Positions 27,041 to 34,920 of a stretch of 40,138 nucleotides of DNA are shown here, in pieces. Position 1 is the first letter of the stretch; the number at the start of each line of letters is the position of its first letter. Source of the DNA: Polaromonas jejuensis NBRC 106434 (GTDB lineage: Bacteria; Pseudomonadota; Gammaproteobacteria; Burkholderiales; Burkholderiaceae_C). The translations under genes and the position numbers were made by a program. A model generated the notes under the pieces. The model was not told the DNA's origin, did not search any database, and saw only the letters and a list, made by a program, of their open reading frames with translations. Where the stretch lies: NCBI RefSeq assembly GCF_001598235.1, contig NZ_BCYO01000033.1, positions 1-40,138 on the forward strand, written 5' to 3'.

Positions 27041-28039
27041 ATGAAATATGAGAGCATCCTGGACGCGATCGGCCACACGCCGCTGGTACGCCTGAACCAC
27101 CTGACCCGGCAGCTGCCCTGCGCGGTCTACGCCAAGCTGGAGTTCCTGAGCCCGGGCGGTTCGGTCAAGGACCGCATCGGCATGTACATGATCCAGCAGG
27201 CCGAGCGGCGCGGCGAGATAGCCCCCGGCGCCACCATCGTGGAATGCACCTCGGGCAACACCGGCATGGGCCTGGCGCTGTTCGCCGCCGGGCGCGGCTA
27301 CAAGACGGTGTTCACCATCGCCGACAAGCAGTCCAGGGAAAAAATCGACATGTTGCGGGCCATGGGGGCGCACGTCCTCGTCTGCCCCACCGACGTGCCG
27401 CCCGACGATCCGCGCGGCTACATCCAGGTGGCGCAGCGGCTGGCGCGCGACATCCCCGGCGCCTTCCTCTGCAACCAGTACGACAACCCGGACAACACGC
27501 TGGCGCACTACGCCAGCACCGGCCCCGAAATCTGGGACGACACCGGGGGCATGGTGACCCATTTCGTCTGCGGCATGGGCACTTGCGGCACCATCAGCGG
27601 CGCCGGCCGCTACCTCAAGGAACAAAACGCCATGGTCCAGGTCATCGGCGTCGATCCGCAGGGCTCGATCTTTTACGAGCTGTTCCACCACGGGGTGACG
27701 GTGCAGCCCCATGTCTACCGGCTCGAAGGCATAGGCGAAGACTTCATCCCCAAGGCACTGGACTGGCACACCATCGACAACGTGGTCCAGGTCAGCGACC
27801 GGGACAGCTTTCTGATGGCGCGCCGGCTGGCCCGCACCGAGGGCATCTTCGCCGGCGGCTCCTCGGGCGCCGCGATGCTGGCCGCGCTGCAGCTGGCGGA
27901 AAAGCTGGGCCCGAACGACCTGGTGGTGGTGCTGCTGCCCGACGGCGGCCGCCAATACCTGGGCAAGCTCTACAGCGACGACTGGATGCGCGAGCACGGC
28001 TATTTGGACGCCAAGCCCGATTCCGCACCGCTACCCTGA
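27041..28039 (+). CDS. Cystathionine beta-synthase / cysteine synthase-type PLP enzyme
   Basis: A 332-residue fold-type II PLP enzyme. Cofactor Lys in LSPGGSVKDRIGMYMI (residues 39-54), Asn-containing CTSGNTGMGLALFAAGRGY, the phosphate-binding GTCGTISGAG and the C-terminal GGSSGAAM. Segments such as PQGSIFYELF and EGIGEDFIPKALDW resemble the catalytic core of cystathionine beta-synthase more than CysK/CysM; no CBS-pair regulatory domains follow. It overlaps the next gene (TGATG), which encodes a cystathionine gamma-lyase-type enzyme. The pair therefore probably performs reverse transsulfuration (homocysteine plus serine to cystathionine to cysteine). Cysteine synthase activity remains an alternative. 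ATG 27041 is preceded by a weak GGAG. Confidence 0.9.
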   Translation: MKYESILDAIGHTPLVRLNHLTRQLPCAVYAKLEFLSPGGSVKDRIGMYMIQQAERRGEIAPGATIVECTSGNTGMGLALFAAGRGYKTVFTIADKQSREKIDMLRAMGAHVLVCPTDVPPDDPRGYIQVAQRLARDIPGAFLCNQYDNPDNTLAHYASTGPEIWDDTGGMVTHFVCGMGTCGTISGAGRYLKEQNAMVQVIGVDPQGSIFYELFHHGVTVQPHVYRLEGIGEDFIPKALDWHTIDNVVQVSDRDSFLMARRLARTEGIFAGGSSGAAMLAALQLAEKLGPNDLVVVLLPDGGRQYLGKLYSDDWMREHGYLDAKPDSAPLP

Positions 28040-29220
28040 TGTCAGATTCAGCGAGGCACACCATGCGCTTTTCCACCCAGGCCATTCACGCCGGCCAGCC
28101 GCCGGACCCGAGCACCGGCGCCATCATGACGCCGGTGTACCTGAGTTCGACCTTCGTGCAGCAGGCGCCCGGCCAGCACAAGGGCTACGACTACGGGCGC
28201 ACCGCCAATCCCACGCGCAGCGCGCTGGAAGCGAACATCGCGGCGCTGGAGGACGGCGCTTACGGCCTGGCCTTCGCCAGCGGCCTGGCGGCCGAGTCCG
28301 CCGTGCTGCAATCGCTCAGCAGCGGCGACCATGTGGTCTGCGGCCAGGACCTGTATGGCGGCACCTACCGGTTGATGACCAAGGTCTTTGCGCGCTTCGG
28401 CATTGAGGTCAGCTTTGTCGACGCGACCTCGCTGGACGCGGTGCGCGCCGCGCTGCGGCCGAACACGAAGATCATCTGGCTGGAGACCCCGAGCAACCCG
28501 CTGCTCACTGTCTGCGACATCGCCGCCATCGCCCAGCTCGCGCACGAGCGCGCCCAGGGCATCAAGCTGGTGGTCGACAACACCTTCGCCTCGCCCTACC
28601 TGCAGCAGCCGCTGCGCCTGGGCGCGGACATCGTCGTCCACAGCACCACCAAATACCTGGGCGGCCACTCGGACGTCATCGGCGGCGCGCTGGTGGTCAA
28701 AGACGAGGCGCTGTACCAGGCGCTCAAGTTCCTGCAGAACGCGGTGGGCGCGGTGCCGGGTCCGCTGGACTGCTTCCTGGTGCTGCGCGGCATCAAGACC
28801 CTGGCGGTGCGCATGCGCCAGCATTGCGAGAACGCGCTGCAACTGGCGCGGCACCTGGCGGCCCACCCCGAGGTCAGGCAGGTCGCCTACCCCGGCCTGA
28901 CGTCCAGCCCCCATCACGCGCTCGCCAGCCGGCAGATGCGCGCCTATGGCGGCATGATCTCGCTCGAATTGCAAGGCGGGGTGGAGCGCAACCTGCGCTT
29001 CACGACCCAGACCAGGCTGTTCGCGCTGGCCGAAAGCCTGGGTGGCGTCGAATCCCTGATCGGGCTGCCCACGCTGATGACGCATGCCTCCATCCCGGCC
29101 GAACAGCGCCAGCAGGCGGGCCTGCCCGACGCGATGGTGCGCCTGTCGGTCGGCCTGGAAGACATCGAAGACCTGACCGAAGACCTGGACCGGGCGATCA
29201 CCGCATCGCGGCAGGGCTGA
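28039..29220 (+). CDS. Cystathionine gamma-lyase/synthase-type PLP enzyme
   Basis: A 393-residue Cys/Met-metabolism PLP enzyme (fold type I). Motifs: YDYGRTANPTRSALEANIAA, FASGLAAESAVLQSLSSGDH, WLETPSNPLLTVCDI, VVDNTFASPYLQQPL and the cofactor-Lys site VHSTTKYLGGHSDVIGGALV. The C-terminal SLGGVESLIGLPTLMTHASI includes the carboxylate-binding Arg region (VRLSVGLED). The start at 28039 overlaps the preceding stop; MRFSTQ at 28063 is an alternative. A longer frame upstream is only a shadow of the preceding gene. Coupling to the CBS-type enzyme favours gamma-lyase activity (cystathionine to cysteine), though synthase activity with acylated homoserine is possible. Confidence 0.92.
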   Translation: MSDSARHTMRFSTQAIHAGQPPDPSTGAIMTPVYLSSTFVQQAPGQHKGYDYGRTANPTRSALEANIAALEDGAYGLAFASGLAAESAVLQSLSSGDHVVCGQDLYGGTYRLMTKVFARFGIEVSFVDATSLDAVRAALRPNTKIIWLETPSNPLLTVCDIAAIAQLAHERAQGIKLVVDNTFASPYLQQPLRLGADIVVHSTTKYLGGHSDVIGGALVVKDEALYQALKFLQNAVGAVPGPLDCFLVLRGIKTLAVRMRQHCENALQLARHLAAHPEVRQVAYPGLTSSPHHALASRQMRAYGGMISLELQGGVERNLRFTTQTRLFALAESLGGVESLIGLPTLMTHASIPAEQRQQAGLPDAMVRLSVGLEDIEDLTEDLDRAITASRQG

Positions 29221-29286
29221 GTGCGTCCCTGGCCCCCGGCGTCCATGCATAAATCGGTCTCCAGCCCTTGATGAACGGGCGCATTC

Positions 29287-29304
29287 AGCTATTTTTTCAA
29301 TAGC
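29287..29304 (+). repeat. Stem-loop repeat AGCTAY-N7-ATAGC, copy F
   Basis: Core AGCTATTTTTTCAATAGC with context CAGCCCTTGATGAACGGGCG, between the convergent gamma-lyase and ROK genes, where it may terminate transcription from either side. Confidence 0.8.
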
Positions 29305-29327
29305 AAATCATACCGGACTGATCCGCC

Positions 29328-30293
29328 TCAACTCAGCAGCGCCAGGGCCCCGAAGTCGCCCACCCGCTCGCCCAGGCCGGCGGGCAGCAGTTCGAAGCCG
29401 CCGGTCAGCGCCGGGAGCTTGCCGAAAATCTGCGCCTGCAGGCGCGGCAGCAAGTAGTCGCGCTGCGGCCAGAACACGCCGCCCCCCAGGCTGATGCGCG
29501 CCAGGTCCAGCGTGACGACCAGGTTGTACAGCGCCCGCCCCATGACGCGGCACAACTCGTCCACGATCGCCACGGCGCGTTCGTCCCCGGCGCGCGCCGC
29601 CGAAAAAAGCCTGGCCGCGTCCGCGTAGCCCACAGCGGCGAAACGCCGCGCAATCGAATTGCCGGCCACCAGCGCCTCCAGGTCGCCGATGTTGCCGCAG
29701 CCGCACAGCGCGTCAAGGTTGTCGCTGACAAAGGCGTGCCCGGCATGGCCGGCATTGCGGTGCTTGCCGCGCAGGATATGGCCGTCAACGCACAGACCAA
29801 AGCCGACGCCCGTGCTCCAGGTCACATAGGCGCAGCTGTCGACGCCTTGCAAGGCGCCCCAGCGGCGCTCGGCCTGCAGTGCGCCTACGCCGTCGTTCTC
29901 AATCCGTACATTCGCAAATTTCTCGCGCAGCGGCGCTTCGAGCGCCGCGCTGCGCCAGTCGTTGGGCAGACCGCGCGCCGGACCGGCCAGGCCGCCGCAG
30001 ATATTGGGGTTGGCCAGCGCTATCAGGCCCGCCTCCATCACAAACGGGCCGCAGGACGACACGCCCACGGCCGCTATCGCCTGCTCATCGATGCCCGCCG
30101 CTTCGCAGGCCGCCGCGAGCATGCGCAGGATTTGCCGCGCCACGGCATCCGGCGCGCCCACCTTGGCGGTGGGCTCGGAAAGCCGTGCCTGCCAGGGGAA
30201 GGACTCACCGGGGTGACAGGCGTCAGCGCCGGCCCCTTCGGCCACCAGGCTGACGGCTATCTTGGTGCCGCCCAGGTCAATACAGGCTTTCAT
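29328..30293 (-). CDS. ROK family sugar kinase
   Basis: A 321-residue ROK (ASKHA) kinase. The phosphate-binding DLGGTK is at residues 6-11, the catalytic/sugar region has NPNICGGL and the IENDGVGALQAE segment with catalytic Asp, followed by STGVGFGLCVDG. The ROK zinc motif appears as HAGHAFVSDNLDALCGCGNI, with His and Cys ligands. ROK kinases phosphorylate glucose, GlcNAc, ManNAc or fructose; a glucokinase-like or GlcNAc kinase role is likely but not resolved, and there is no sugar transporter next to it. The third Cys of the usual CxCGxxGC pattern is missing (CGCGNIGD), which is worth noting. ATG 30293. Confidence 0.9.
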   Translation of the reverse strand: MKACIDLGGTKIAVSLVAEGAGADACHPGESFPWQARLSEPTAKVGAPDAVARQILRMLAAACEAAGIDEQAIAAVGVSSCGPFVMEAGLIALANPNICGGLAGPARGLPNDWRSAALEAPLREKFANVRIENDGVGALQAERRWGALQGVDSCAYVTWSTGVGFGLCVDGHILRGKHRNAGHAGHAFVSDNLDALCGCGNIGDLEALVAGNSIARRFAAVGYADAARLFSAARAGDERAVAIVDELCRVMGRALYNLVVTLDLARISLGGGVFWPQRDYLLPRLQAQIFGKLPALTGGFELLPAGLGERVGDFGALALLS

Positions 30294-30314
30294 GCGTGCA
30301 CCTCTTTCAGCTTT

Positions 30315-30509
30315 TCAGACAAATTTGGCAATCAGGCTGGCAATAAAGCTCAGCAGTATCGTGGTGGTCAGCGGAATAAACCATTCACGCCCAAACAGGC
30401 GAAAGCGCAAATCGCCAGGCAAGCGACCAAAACCCAGTTTTTGCAACAGGGGGCTGAACCAGCTGATGCAGATCAGGGCCAGAAAAATGACGATGAACCA
30501 GCGGATCAT
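30315..30509 (-). CDS. DUF2905 small membrane protein
   Basis: A 64-residue protein with two hydrophobic helices (IRWFIVIFLALICISWFSPL and WFIPLTTTILLSFIASLIAK) separated by LPGDLRFRLFGRE. The PGDhR pattern is the signature of DUF2905, a two-helix inner-membrane family of unknown role. ATG 30509 is used; the frame extends further upstream into the methyltransferase gene without a better start. It lies between the ROK kinase gene and the MidA-like gene on the same strand, 11 bp after the latter, and is probably cotranscribed with it. Confidence 0.88.
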   Translation of the reverse strand: MIRWFIVIFLALICISWFSPLLQKLGFGRLPGDLRFRLFGREWFIPLTTTILLSFIASLIAKFV

Positions 30510-30520
30510 GGCGTGCCGGC

Positions 30521-31720
30521 TTACAAGGTGTGGCTGCGGTCGCCCGCCGAAAAGCCCAGGGGCGCCCACTCGGCCTGGTTTTTCGCTCCGAAGGCCACGA
30601 CCTTGAACAGCTCGCCCATTTCGTGTTCATTCACCAGCTTTTGCAGCATGACGCGCTCGGGCAGGCCGGCGTTCTCCAGGCCGTCGAGCAGCCCGCAGTT
30701 CAGCAGAAAGCGCCCCTGGCTGGTGTAGCCCAGCACCGGCATGCCGGCCTCCTGCGCGGCCAGCGCGACGCCGGTGAAATTCACATGCGCCGTGATGTCT
30801 TTTTCGCCCACGTCGGCCAGCGCGTCGGCGTCGGCCAGGTGGCCGCGGTGGCACATCAGCGTGCCCATGCTGCGCTGCGGGTGGTAGTACTCGTGCTCGG
30901 GAAAGCCGTAGTCCAGCAGGAACACGGCCCCCGTCTCAAGCCGGTCGGCCAGCGTGCGCACAAAGCCTTCGGCCTGCGGGTGGATCTCGGTCAGGTAGTC
31001 GTGATGGCCCGCCACCTCCAGCGGCGGCCGCAATTCGGTGCGCTGGTCGGCGAACATAAAGTGGCCCTCGTGCGTTTCCCGACGGGCCGCCCCTAGGGAA
31101 ACACGGCCCCCCTCGGGGGGCAGCGCATTAGACGAAGTCTTCTCTGGGAGCGGCGTAGCCAAAAGCGTGGGGGCCATGACAACGCCGCGCTCGTGCCAGA
31201 CGCCATTCAGGCGCGCCAGCAGCTTCACCGGCATGGCGTCCAGCACCTCGTTGCCGACCACCACGCCGCGCATCTGCGGCGGCAGCTCGGTCAGCCAGCG
31301 CAGCTTGCCGGCGTGCGCGGCCAGCCGCTCGCGCTGGCGCTGCGCCAGGCTGCCCGACAGGTCGACGATGGTGTAGCGCTCGATCTGCGGCCCCAGCGTG
31401 TCCAGAATTTGCAGGGCCAGCGCGCCGGAGCCCGCGCCAAACTCCCAGACTTCGGCCGTGCCGGTGGCCGCCAGCGCCTGCGCCAGCTGGCGCGCCAGGG
31501 TCTGGCCAAAACGCGGCGACAGCTCGGGCGCCGTCACAAAGTCGCTGCCGCCGGCAGGCATCAGGCCGAATTTGCGGGAATCGTTGGCGTAATAGCCCAG
31601 GCCTGGCGTGTAGAGGGCCAGCGCCATGAACTGCTCAAACCCGATCCAGCCGCCGGCGGCGTCAATGGCCTTGACGATGTGGGCATGAAGGTCGGTCGTT
31701 AAAATGGGGGGATGGGTCAT
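30521..31720 (-). CDS. MidA/NDUFAF7-like SAM-dependent methyltransferase
   Basis: A 399-residue protein of the DUF185/MidA family, whose mitochondrial member NDUFAF7 dimethylates an arginine of complex I. N-terminal marker IGFEQFMALALYTPGLGYYA, the DFVTAPELSPRFGQTLARQL segment, SAM-binding EFGAGSGALA, GVVVGNEVLDAMPVKL and LLDYGFPEHEYYHPQR followed by GTLMCHRGHLADADAL. ATG 31720 is chosen over 31750. About 32 residues between ERGVVM and FMFADQ (PTLLATPLPEKTSSNALPPE continuing GGRVSLGAARRE) are translated from an in-frame GC-rich repeat element and should be absent from homologues. It is divergent from the pteridine-reductase-like SDR gene (65 bp). The bacterial target is unknown. Confidence 0.88.
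   Translation of the reverse strand: MTHPPILTTDLHAHIVKAIDAAGGWIGFEQFMALALYTPGLGYYANDSRKFGLMPAGGSDFVTAPELSPRFGQTLARQLAQALAATGTAEVWEFGAGSGALALQILDTLGPQIERYTIVDLSGSLAQRQRERLAAHAGKLRWLTELPPQMRGVVVGNEVLDAMPVKLLARLNGVWHERGVVMAPTLLATPLPEKTSSNALPPEGGRVSLGAARRETHEGHFMFADQRTELRPPLEVAGHHDYLTEIHPQAEGFVRTLADRLETGAVFLLDYGFPEHEYYHPQRSMGTLMCHRGHLADADALADVGEKDITAHVNFTGVALAAQEAGMPVLGYTSQGRFLLNCGLLDGLENAGLPERVMLQKLVNEHEMGELFKVVAFGAKNQAEWAPLGFSAGDRSHTL
31081..31176 (+). repeat. GC-rich CCCTCGGGGGG repeat, copy 2, inside a gene
   Basis: GGGCCGCCCCTAGGGAAACA, a CCCCCCTCGGGGGG palindrome, CAGCGCATTAGACGAAG and CAAAAGCGTGGGGG. Same layout as copy 1 but longer in the middle. It is wholly within the MidA-like gene and keeps its frame. 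Confidence 0.75.
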
Positions 31721-31785
31721 GTTCGTCACGAATTGTCGGCGATTCACCAATTTACGCCTGGCCCCAGCTTACCCACCTCCACCTG

Positions 31786-32580
31786 ATGACTCCAGCCCCC
31801 ACCCCACCCGTTGTACTCGTGACTGGCGCCGCCAGGCGGCTGGGCCGCGAGATCGCGCTGGCGCTGGCCGCCGGCGGCTGGCAGGTGGCGGTGCATTACC
31901 GCAGCTCGGAAGCCGATGCTATAAAAACAGTAGCTGATTGCGACCGGTTATCGGGCGCTTCAGCCGCTTTTGAAGCTGATTTGACGGATGAGTCCGCGGT
32001 CCGCGGCCTGCTGCCGCGCGTGATTGCCCATTTTGGCCGGGTCGATGCGGTGGTCAACAACGCCTCGACCTTTGAGCACGACAGCGCTGCCAGCTTTGGC
32101 TTTGCCAGCATGGACAGACATGTGCGCAGCAACACCGGCGCCGCCATCCTGCTGGCGCAGGCGCTGCACGAGCATGTCACGGCCAGAGGCGGCGCGGGCG
32201 CCGTCGCCGAGCACGCCGGCCGGTGTGCGGTCATCAACCTGCTGGACCAGAAACTCTGGAACCAGAATCCCGATTTTTTCAGCTACACCCTGTCCAAGGC
32301 CGCGCTGGAAGCGGCCGGCACCATGCTGGCGCTGGCGTTGGCCCCCGCGGTGCGCGTGGTCGGCGTGGCGCCCGGGCTGACCCTGACCAGCCATTTGCTG
32401 AGCGACGAACAATTCGAGGCGCGGCACAAGCTGTCGCCGCTGGGGCGCTCCTCCACGTCGGCCGATGTGGCGGCCACGGTGAAGTTTGCGTTGGAAAACA
32501 ACTCCATCACCGGCACCACCCTGCTGGTGGACGGCGGCCAGCACCTGATGAAGTTCGAACGCGATTTTTCGCTGATGTAA
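31786..32580 (+). CDS. Pteridine reductase / FolM-like short-chain dehydrogenase
   Basis: A 264-residue SDR. The nucleotide motif TGAARRLGREIALALAAGGW (residues 14-33) has the Arg-Arg typical of pteridine reductase PTR1 and FolM rather than the ordinary TGxxxGIG. NNAST, the Tyr-Lys pair in FSYTLSKAALE and the C-terminal LLVDGGQHL follow. It likely reduces dihydromonapterin or dihydrofolate with NADPH; its position next to folB (22 bp) supports a pterin role. A copy of the stem-loop repeat lies in frame at 31918-31935 (residues SEADAIKTVADC), in the variable region after strand 2. ATG 31786 is preceded by no strong ribosome-binding site. Confidence 0.88.
   Translation: MTPAPTPPVVLVTGAARRLGREIALALAAGGWQVAVHYRSSEADAIKTVADCDRLSGASAAFEADLTDESAVRGLLPRVIAHFGRVDAVVNNASTFEHDSAASFGFASMDRHVRSNTGAAILLAQALHEHVTARGGAGAVAEHAGRCAVINLLDQKLWNQNPDFFSYTLSKAALEAAGTMLALALAPAVRVVGVAPGLTLTSHLLSDEQFEARHKLSPLGRSSTSADVAATVKFALENNSITGTTLLVDGGQHLMKFERDFSLM
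31918..31935 (-). repeat. Stem-loop repeat AGCTAY-N7-ATAGC, copy G
   Basis: Minus-strand core AGCTACTGTTTTTATAGC, inside the SDR gene and translated in frame, with minus-strand context GCGCCCGATAACCGGTCGCA. Confidence 0.75.
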
Positions 32581-32602
32581 GCGCCCCCACCGGACCCCAC
32601 CC

Positions 32603-32974
32603 ATGTACAACACCCTAGGCACCCAGATCCTGACGCTCACCGGTTTGCGCTTTGACGCCAACCTGGGCATTCTGGACCACGAGAAAACCGCGCCGCAGCC
32701 TATCCAGGTCGATGCCGAACTGAGCCTGGGCACGCAGCCGCTGCTGCCCCATGACGATGACATCAACCATGTGCTGGACTACCGCAAGGTGCGCCAGATC
32801 ATCATCACCGAGTGCACGGCCGAGCATGCCAACTTGCTGGAAACCCTGATCGGCAAGCTGGCGCACCGGCTGATGCTGCTGCCCGGCGTGCTGGGCGTGC
32901 GGGTGAAGATTGCAAAACTTGAAATTTTTGACGACTGCGAAGTAGCCATTCGCGTCGAGACAGGACAGTGGTAG
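32603..32974 (+). CDS. folB: Dihydroneopterin aldolase
   Basis: A 123-residue FolB-family enzyme that cleaves 7,8-dihydroneopterin to 6-hydroxymethyl-dihydropterin in folate synthesis. Family features: TLTGLRFDANLGILDHEKTA (the GILDHE region equals GVHDEE-type segments), NHVLDYRKVRQIIITECTAE, then HANLLETLIGKLAHRL with the catalytic region, and the late conserved KLEIFDDCEVAIRVE. The length is normal. It follows the FolM-like SDR by 22 bp and abuts ttcA, so a pterin/tRNA-modification transcription unit is likely. Close relatives with epimerase activity (FolX) are an alternative. Confidence 0.88.
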   Translation: MYNTLGTQILTLTGLRFDANLGILDHEKTAPQPIQVDAELSLGTQPLLPHDDDINHVLDYRKVRQIIITECTAEHANLLETLIGKLAHRLMLLPGVLGVRVKIAKLEIFDDCEVAIRVETGQW

Positions 32975-32976
32975 AC

Positions 32977-33921
32977 ATGAGTGCTCAATGGATAGACGAC
33001 AAACTAGAGAGTTCTGCACGGGTACAGAACTCGATGAAGATAGAGCGCGAGGACCACAAGCTGGAAAAGCGCCTGTGCCGCGAGGTCGGCCGCGCCATTG
33101 TCGACTTCAACATGATTGAAGAAGGCGACAAGGTCATGGTCTGCGTGTCGGGCGGCAAGGACAGCTACGCCATGCTGGACATTTTGCTGAAACTGCAAAA
33201 GCGCGCGCCCATCAAGTTCGAGCTGATCGCCGTCAACCTGGACCAGAAGCAGCCCGGCTTTCCCGAGCATGTGCTGCCCGAGTACCTCGCCAAAGTCGGC
33301 GTGCCCTTTCACATCGAGAACCAGGACACCTACAGCATCGTCACCCGGGTGATCCCCGAGGGCAAGACGCTGTGCTCGCTTTGCTCGCGGCTGCGCCGCG
33401 GCATCTTGTACCGCGTGGCGGGCGAGCTCGGCTGCACCAAGATTGCGCTGGGCCACCACCGCGACGACATGCTGCAGACTTTTTTCCTGAACATGTTTTT
33501 TGCCGCCAAGCTCAAGGGCATGCCGCCCAAGCTGGTCAGCGACGACGGCAAGAACATCGTCATCCGGCCCATGGCCTACGTCACCGAAAAAGACCTGACG
33601 CGCTGGGCCCAGGTGCAAAACTTCCCCATCATTCCCTGCACGCTGTGCGGCAGCCAGGAAAACCTGCAGCGCAAGCAGGTCGGCAACATGCTGCGCGAGT
33701 GGGATAAAAAACACCCGGGCCGGCTGGAAAACATGTTCGCCGCCCTGCAAAACATCGTGCCCTCGCACCTGATGGACAGCCAGCGCCACGACTTCAAGAA
33801 CATCAAAACCACGGGCGTGGCCGATGCCGATGGCGACAAGGGCTTTGATGCCGAGGAATTCAAGGAACCGAAACTTCCCGGCCATGCCGTGATAGGCATC
33901 ACGCCAATGACCTCGGGCTAA
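32977..33921 (+). CDS. ttcA: tRNA 2-thiocytidine biosynthesis protein
   Basis: TtcA, 314 residues, installs 2-thiocytidine at position 32 of certain tRNAs using ATP and a [4Fe-4S] cluster. The PP-loop SGGKDS is at 58-63. The cluster-ligand cysteines are in CSLC (133, 136) and CTLC (221, 224). Other landmarks are SRLRRGILYRVAGELGCTKI, the LGHHRDDMLQTFFLNMFF region and ENMFAALQNIVPSHLMD. ATG 32977 is preferred; an in-frame GTG at 32968 overlaps the folB stop and is also possible. A decayed copy of its C-terminal 60 residues lies at 34705-34890, evidence of a tandem duplication that includes the following lipoprotein gene. Confidence 0.96.
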   Translation: MSAQWIDDKLESSARVQNSMKIEREDHKLEKRLCREVGRAIVDFNMIEEGDKVMVCVSGGKDSYAMLDILLKLQKRAPIKFELIAVNLDQKQPGFPEHVLPEYLAKVGVPFHIENQDTYSIVTRVIPEGKTLCSLCSRLRRGILYRVAGELGCTKIALGHHRDDMLQTFFLNMFFAAKLKGMPPKLVSDDGKNIVIRPMAYVTEKDLTRWAQVQNFPIIPCTLCGSQENLQRKQVGNMLREWDKKHPGRLENMFAALQNIVPSHLMDSQRHDFKNIKTTGVADADGDKGFDAEEFKEPKLPGHAVIGITPMTSG

Positions 33922-33955
33922 CCCCAGCCTTGCATCAATTAACACTGGAGCCCTT

Positions 33956-34555
33956 ATGAAACGAGCGCTTTCAGCTATCTTTTTAATAGCATTCACGGCA
34001 TTTTTCATGGCCGGCTGCTCCGGCGTCCGCCTGGTTGACAGCGACGTCACGGCATTCCCCCGCTGGAGCGCGGCGCCGCCCGGCCCCGGCACGGCCTACC
34101 GTTTTGAACGCCTGCCCTCACAGCAGGCCGTCGGGGCCCAGCAGGACCAGGTGGAAGGGCTGTCGCGCAGCGCGCTGGCCAAGGTCGGCATGGAGTTGAA
34201 TCCGCCGCTGGCGCGCTACAGCGTGCAGGTGCTGCTCAATACCCAGAGGGTGGTGCGCTTGCCTTACGATGGTTGGGGTGGTCCGGGTGTGTTCCTGGCC
34301 GGCGGCAATCGCGGCGCATCGCTGGGCCTGTCGTTTCCGCTGGGGGTTTCAGAGCCCGACTACTTCAAGCGCGAGCTGAGCATTCTCATGCGCGACGTGG
34401 CAACCCAACAGGTCGTCTTTGAAACCCGCGCCCTGCACGATGGTGTGTGGAGCGATACCTTGGCCGTGCTGCCCGCCATGCTGGACGCCGCCCTGCGCGG
34501 CTTCCCGCAGCCGCCACCGGGCACGCGCCGGATCAATGTTGAAATTCCGCGCTAG
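33956..34555 (+). CDS. DUF4136 lipoprotein, copy 1
   Basis: A 199-residue outer-membrane-type lipoprotein. The signal MKRALSAIFLIAFTAFF ends in the lipobox MAGC, making Cys21 the lipidated residue; the next residues are Ser-Gly, so no Asp inner-membrane retention signal. The DUF4136 domain fills the rest: VRLVDSDVTAFPRW, AYRFERLPSQQ, ALAKVGMELNPPLARYSVQV and LRGFPQPPPGTRRINVEIP. GGAG lies six bases upstream. A copy of the stem-loop repeat is embedded in the signal peptide (SAIFLIA). It is paralogous to the gene at 34921. Function is unknown. Confidence 0.88.
   Translation: MKRALSAIFLIAFTAFFMAGCSGVRLVDSDVTAFPRWSAAPPGPGTAYRFERLPSQQAVGAQQDQVEGLSRSALAKVGMELNPPLARYSVQVLLNTQRVVRLPYDGWGGPGVFLAGGNRGASLGLSFPLGVSEPDYFKRELSILMRDVATQQVVFETRALHDGVWSDTLAVLPAMLDAALRGFPQPPPGTRRINVEIPR
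33973..33990 (+). repeat. Stem-loop repeat AGCTAY-N7-ATAGC, copy H
   Basis: Core AGCTATCTTTTTAATAGC, encoding part of the hydrophobic core of the lipoprotein signal peptide. The paralogous lipoprotein lacks it. Confidence 0.75.
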
Positions 34556-34559
34556 GGAT

Positions 34560-34632
34560 ATGGCCCCCACGTTCGCTCACTGCGTGTAGCTCTCTGCCCC
34601 CCGAGGGGGCTATTTCACCTTGGGGCGGCCCG
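34560..34632 (-). repeat. GC-rich CCCTCGGGGGG repeat, copy 3
   Basis: ATGGCCCCCACGTTCGCTCA, TGCGTGTAGCTCTCTGCC, a CCCCCGAGGGGG palindrome and GGGGCGGCCC; inverted relative to copies 1 and 2. Confidence 0.75.
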
Positions 34633-34642
34633 GCGGTGAAAT

Positions 34643-34693
34643 GTGGCCCCCACGTTCGCTCACCGCGTGTAGCTCTTTGCCCCACAAGGGGCT
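34643..34693 (-). repeat. GC-rich CCCTCGGGGGG repeat, copy 4 (truncated)
   Basis: TGGCCCCCACGTTCGCTCAC and CGCGTGTAGCTCTTTGCCCC with a weakened palindrome; tandem to copy 3 and ending shortly before the ttcA remnant. Confidence 0.7.
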
Positions 34694-34704
34694 GAACTTG
34701 CTCG

Positions 34705-34890
34705 GGGCAGCTGGACAACATATTCAGCGCCTGGCAGAACATCGTGCTGTCGCACCTGATGGACGGAACGCAGCCTGATTTCAACGGTCTAAAAGCCACG
34801 GGCATGGCCTGTGCGGAGGGTGACTAGGCCTCCAACCCCGAGGAATTCGCCCCCGCCGCCCTGCCTGGCCTGCCAGTACTGAAAATCTGA
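34705..34890 (+). pseudogene. C-terminal remnant of a second ttcA
   Basis: In one frame it encodes GQLDNIFSAWQNIVLSHLMD, then GTQPDFNGLKATGMACAEGD, a TAG stop at 34825-34827, then ASNPEEFAPAALPGLPVLKI and TGA. This aligns residue for residue with the tail of TtcA at 33921 (GRLENMFAALQNIVPSHLMD, HDFKNIKTTGVADADGD, DAEEFKEPKLPG). The PP-loop and cysteine motifs are gone; repeat copies 3 and 4 occupy the upstream side. It lies 30 bp before the second DUF4136 lipoprotein gene, mirroring the intact ttcA-lipoprotein order. Confidence 0.85.
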
Positions 34891-34920
34891 CAGCACTGAC
34901 AGTATCTATTGGAGGTTCTT

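Noticed and set aside
27244..28038. Possible N-terminal extension of the gamma-lyase-type gene
   Set aside because: The frame runs through the CBS-type gene out of phase; the real start is the overlapping ATG at 28039.
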